Assembly: GCA_910577085.1 (NCBI GenBank)
Contig: CAJTLE010000066.1
Location: 1 to 16,166 of the forward strand
Length of the DNA stretch: 16,166 nt
Reading direction: 5' to 3'
Origin: an uncultured Allobaculum sp.
GTDB taxonomy: Bacteria > Bacillota_I > Bacilli_A > Erysipelotrichales > Erysipelotrichaceae
The notes beneath the pieces were generated by a model, which worked only from the letters and a program-made list of their open reading frames with translations, did not search any database and was not told the DNA's origin. The translations under genes and the position numbers were made by a program. Of this stretch, positions 15,824 through 16,166 are shown piece by piece (position 1 is the first letter of the stretch; every line of letters begins with the position of its first letter).

Positions 15824-15935
15824 ACATTCTTTTCACTCTCGATGATGCAGGCTTCCAAATCATTTGATCAGATTTCAGTCCAATAATGGAATTAATTAAA
15901 TCTGTATGAGATAGGTTTATAGTACTAAAAACAAC

Positions 15936-15973
15936 AATCCGCATGATTCTAAGTCAGAATCGTGCGGATTTTT
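15936..15973 (+). terminator. Terminator of the asnB-gltB-gltD operon
   Basis: AATCCGCATGATTCT (15936-15950) pairs with AGAATCGTGCGGATT (15956-15970) over 15 bp with a single GU. The loop is 5 nt, and TTTTT ends at 15973. It lies 112 nt after the gltD stop. The 15824-15935 interval shows no gene. Confidence 0.9.
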
Positions 15974-16064
15974 CACTTCCGGAAATACGAGTCATCTTCG
16001 CACAAAATGTGTTTGATCACACAAATTACTCATAAACGATCCTGAACAATTCATCAAAAACGAC

Positions 16065-16108
16065 AAATGGCCGGAAACACCTTTAAAGAACGTGTTTCCG
16101 GCCATTTT
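16065..16108. terminator. Second, probably bidirectional terminator hairpin
   Basis: AAATGGCCGGAAACAC (16065-16080) and GTGTTTCCGGCCATTT (16092-16107) are perfect 16-bp inverted arms with an 11-nt loop. T-rich sequence follows on both strands (TTTTGCTTTT rightward, TTTGTCGTTTTT leftward). It may back up the gltD terminator and serve a leftward gene beyond the window. The last 58 bases show nothing recognisable. Confidence 0.75.
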
Positions 16109-16166
16109 GCTTTTCACCAAACAGGTGAGTGTAAATCGTTCATCATTCCTATACAATATTAGCTAC

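Noticed and set aside
1..16166. CRISPR array, tRNA or rRNA genes, prophage or conjugation genes
   Set aside because: No regularly spaced repeats, no tRNA cloverleaf or rRNA sequence, and no phage or transfer proteins were seen.

Overview
The window looks like a chromosomal segment of a Gram-positive anaerobe of the Bacillota. Four things point that way: the type III glutamine synthetase, the ANTAR-type regulator beside a glutamine-synthetase-like gene, AAGGAGG-type ribosome binding sites, and a signal-peptide surface protein rich in Ser and Asp. The gene style resembles gut Erysipelotrichia or Clostridia, but this placement is an impression from memory and was not tested.

Left end (1-1800, accessory). 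A partial IS21-family element runs off the left edge, with the first 195 codons of its transposase on the minus strand. Its right end lies inside a gene for a secreted Ser/Asp-rich surface protein. The last Cys codon and the stop codon of that gene appear to come from the insertion sequence, so the surface protein is truncated. About 415 bp of non-coding DNA follow, holding the surface gene's likely promoter and a 5'-UTR hairpin, and then the terminator of the next minus-strand operon.

Centre-left (2215-4523, minus strand). Three tightly packed, overlapping genes are read leftwards: a glutamine synthetase type I-like protein, an ANTAR RNA-binding antiterminator with a pseudo-receiver domain, and a YbaK-type Cys-tRNA deacylase. 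The synthetase-like protein is short (388 aa) and has lost several residues essential for catalysis, so it is more likely a sensor or partner of the ANTAR protein than an enzyme.

Intergenic (4524-5785). About 1.26 kb without a credible gene separates two divergent transcription units. It contains tandem repeats, palindromes and hairpins. Next to glnN it holds a promoter and a structured leader with mutually exclusive antiterminator-like and terminator folds ending in seven T.

Centre-right (5786-15823, plus strand). This is a complete glutamine/glutamate assimilation set: glnN (type III glutamine synthetase) with its own terminator, then an asnB-gltB-gltD operon with 12 and 19 nt gaps. GlnN makes glutamine from glutamate and ammonia. 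GltBD returns glutamate from glutamine and 2-oxoglutarate. AsnB uses glutamine nitrogen to make asparagine. Terminator hairpins lie downstream of gltD.

The most interesting idea is a nitrogen-control circuit: a degenerate glutamine synthetase paired with an ANTAR antiterminator, facing a glnN gene whose leader looks like a transcription attenuator. The link between the two halves is inference. I could not find canonical ANTAR hexaloop hairpins in the leader.
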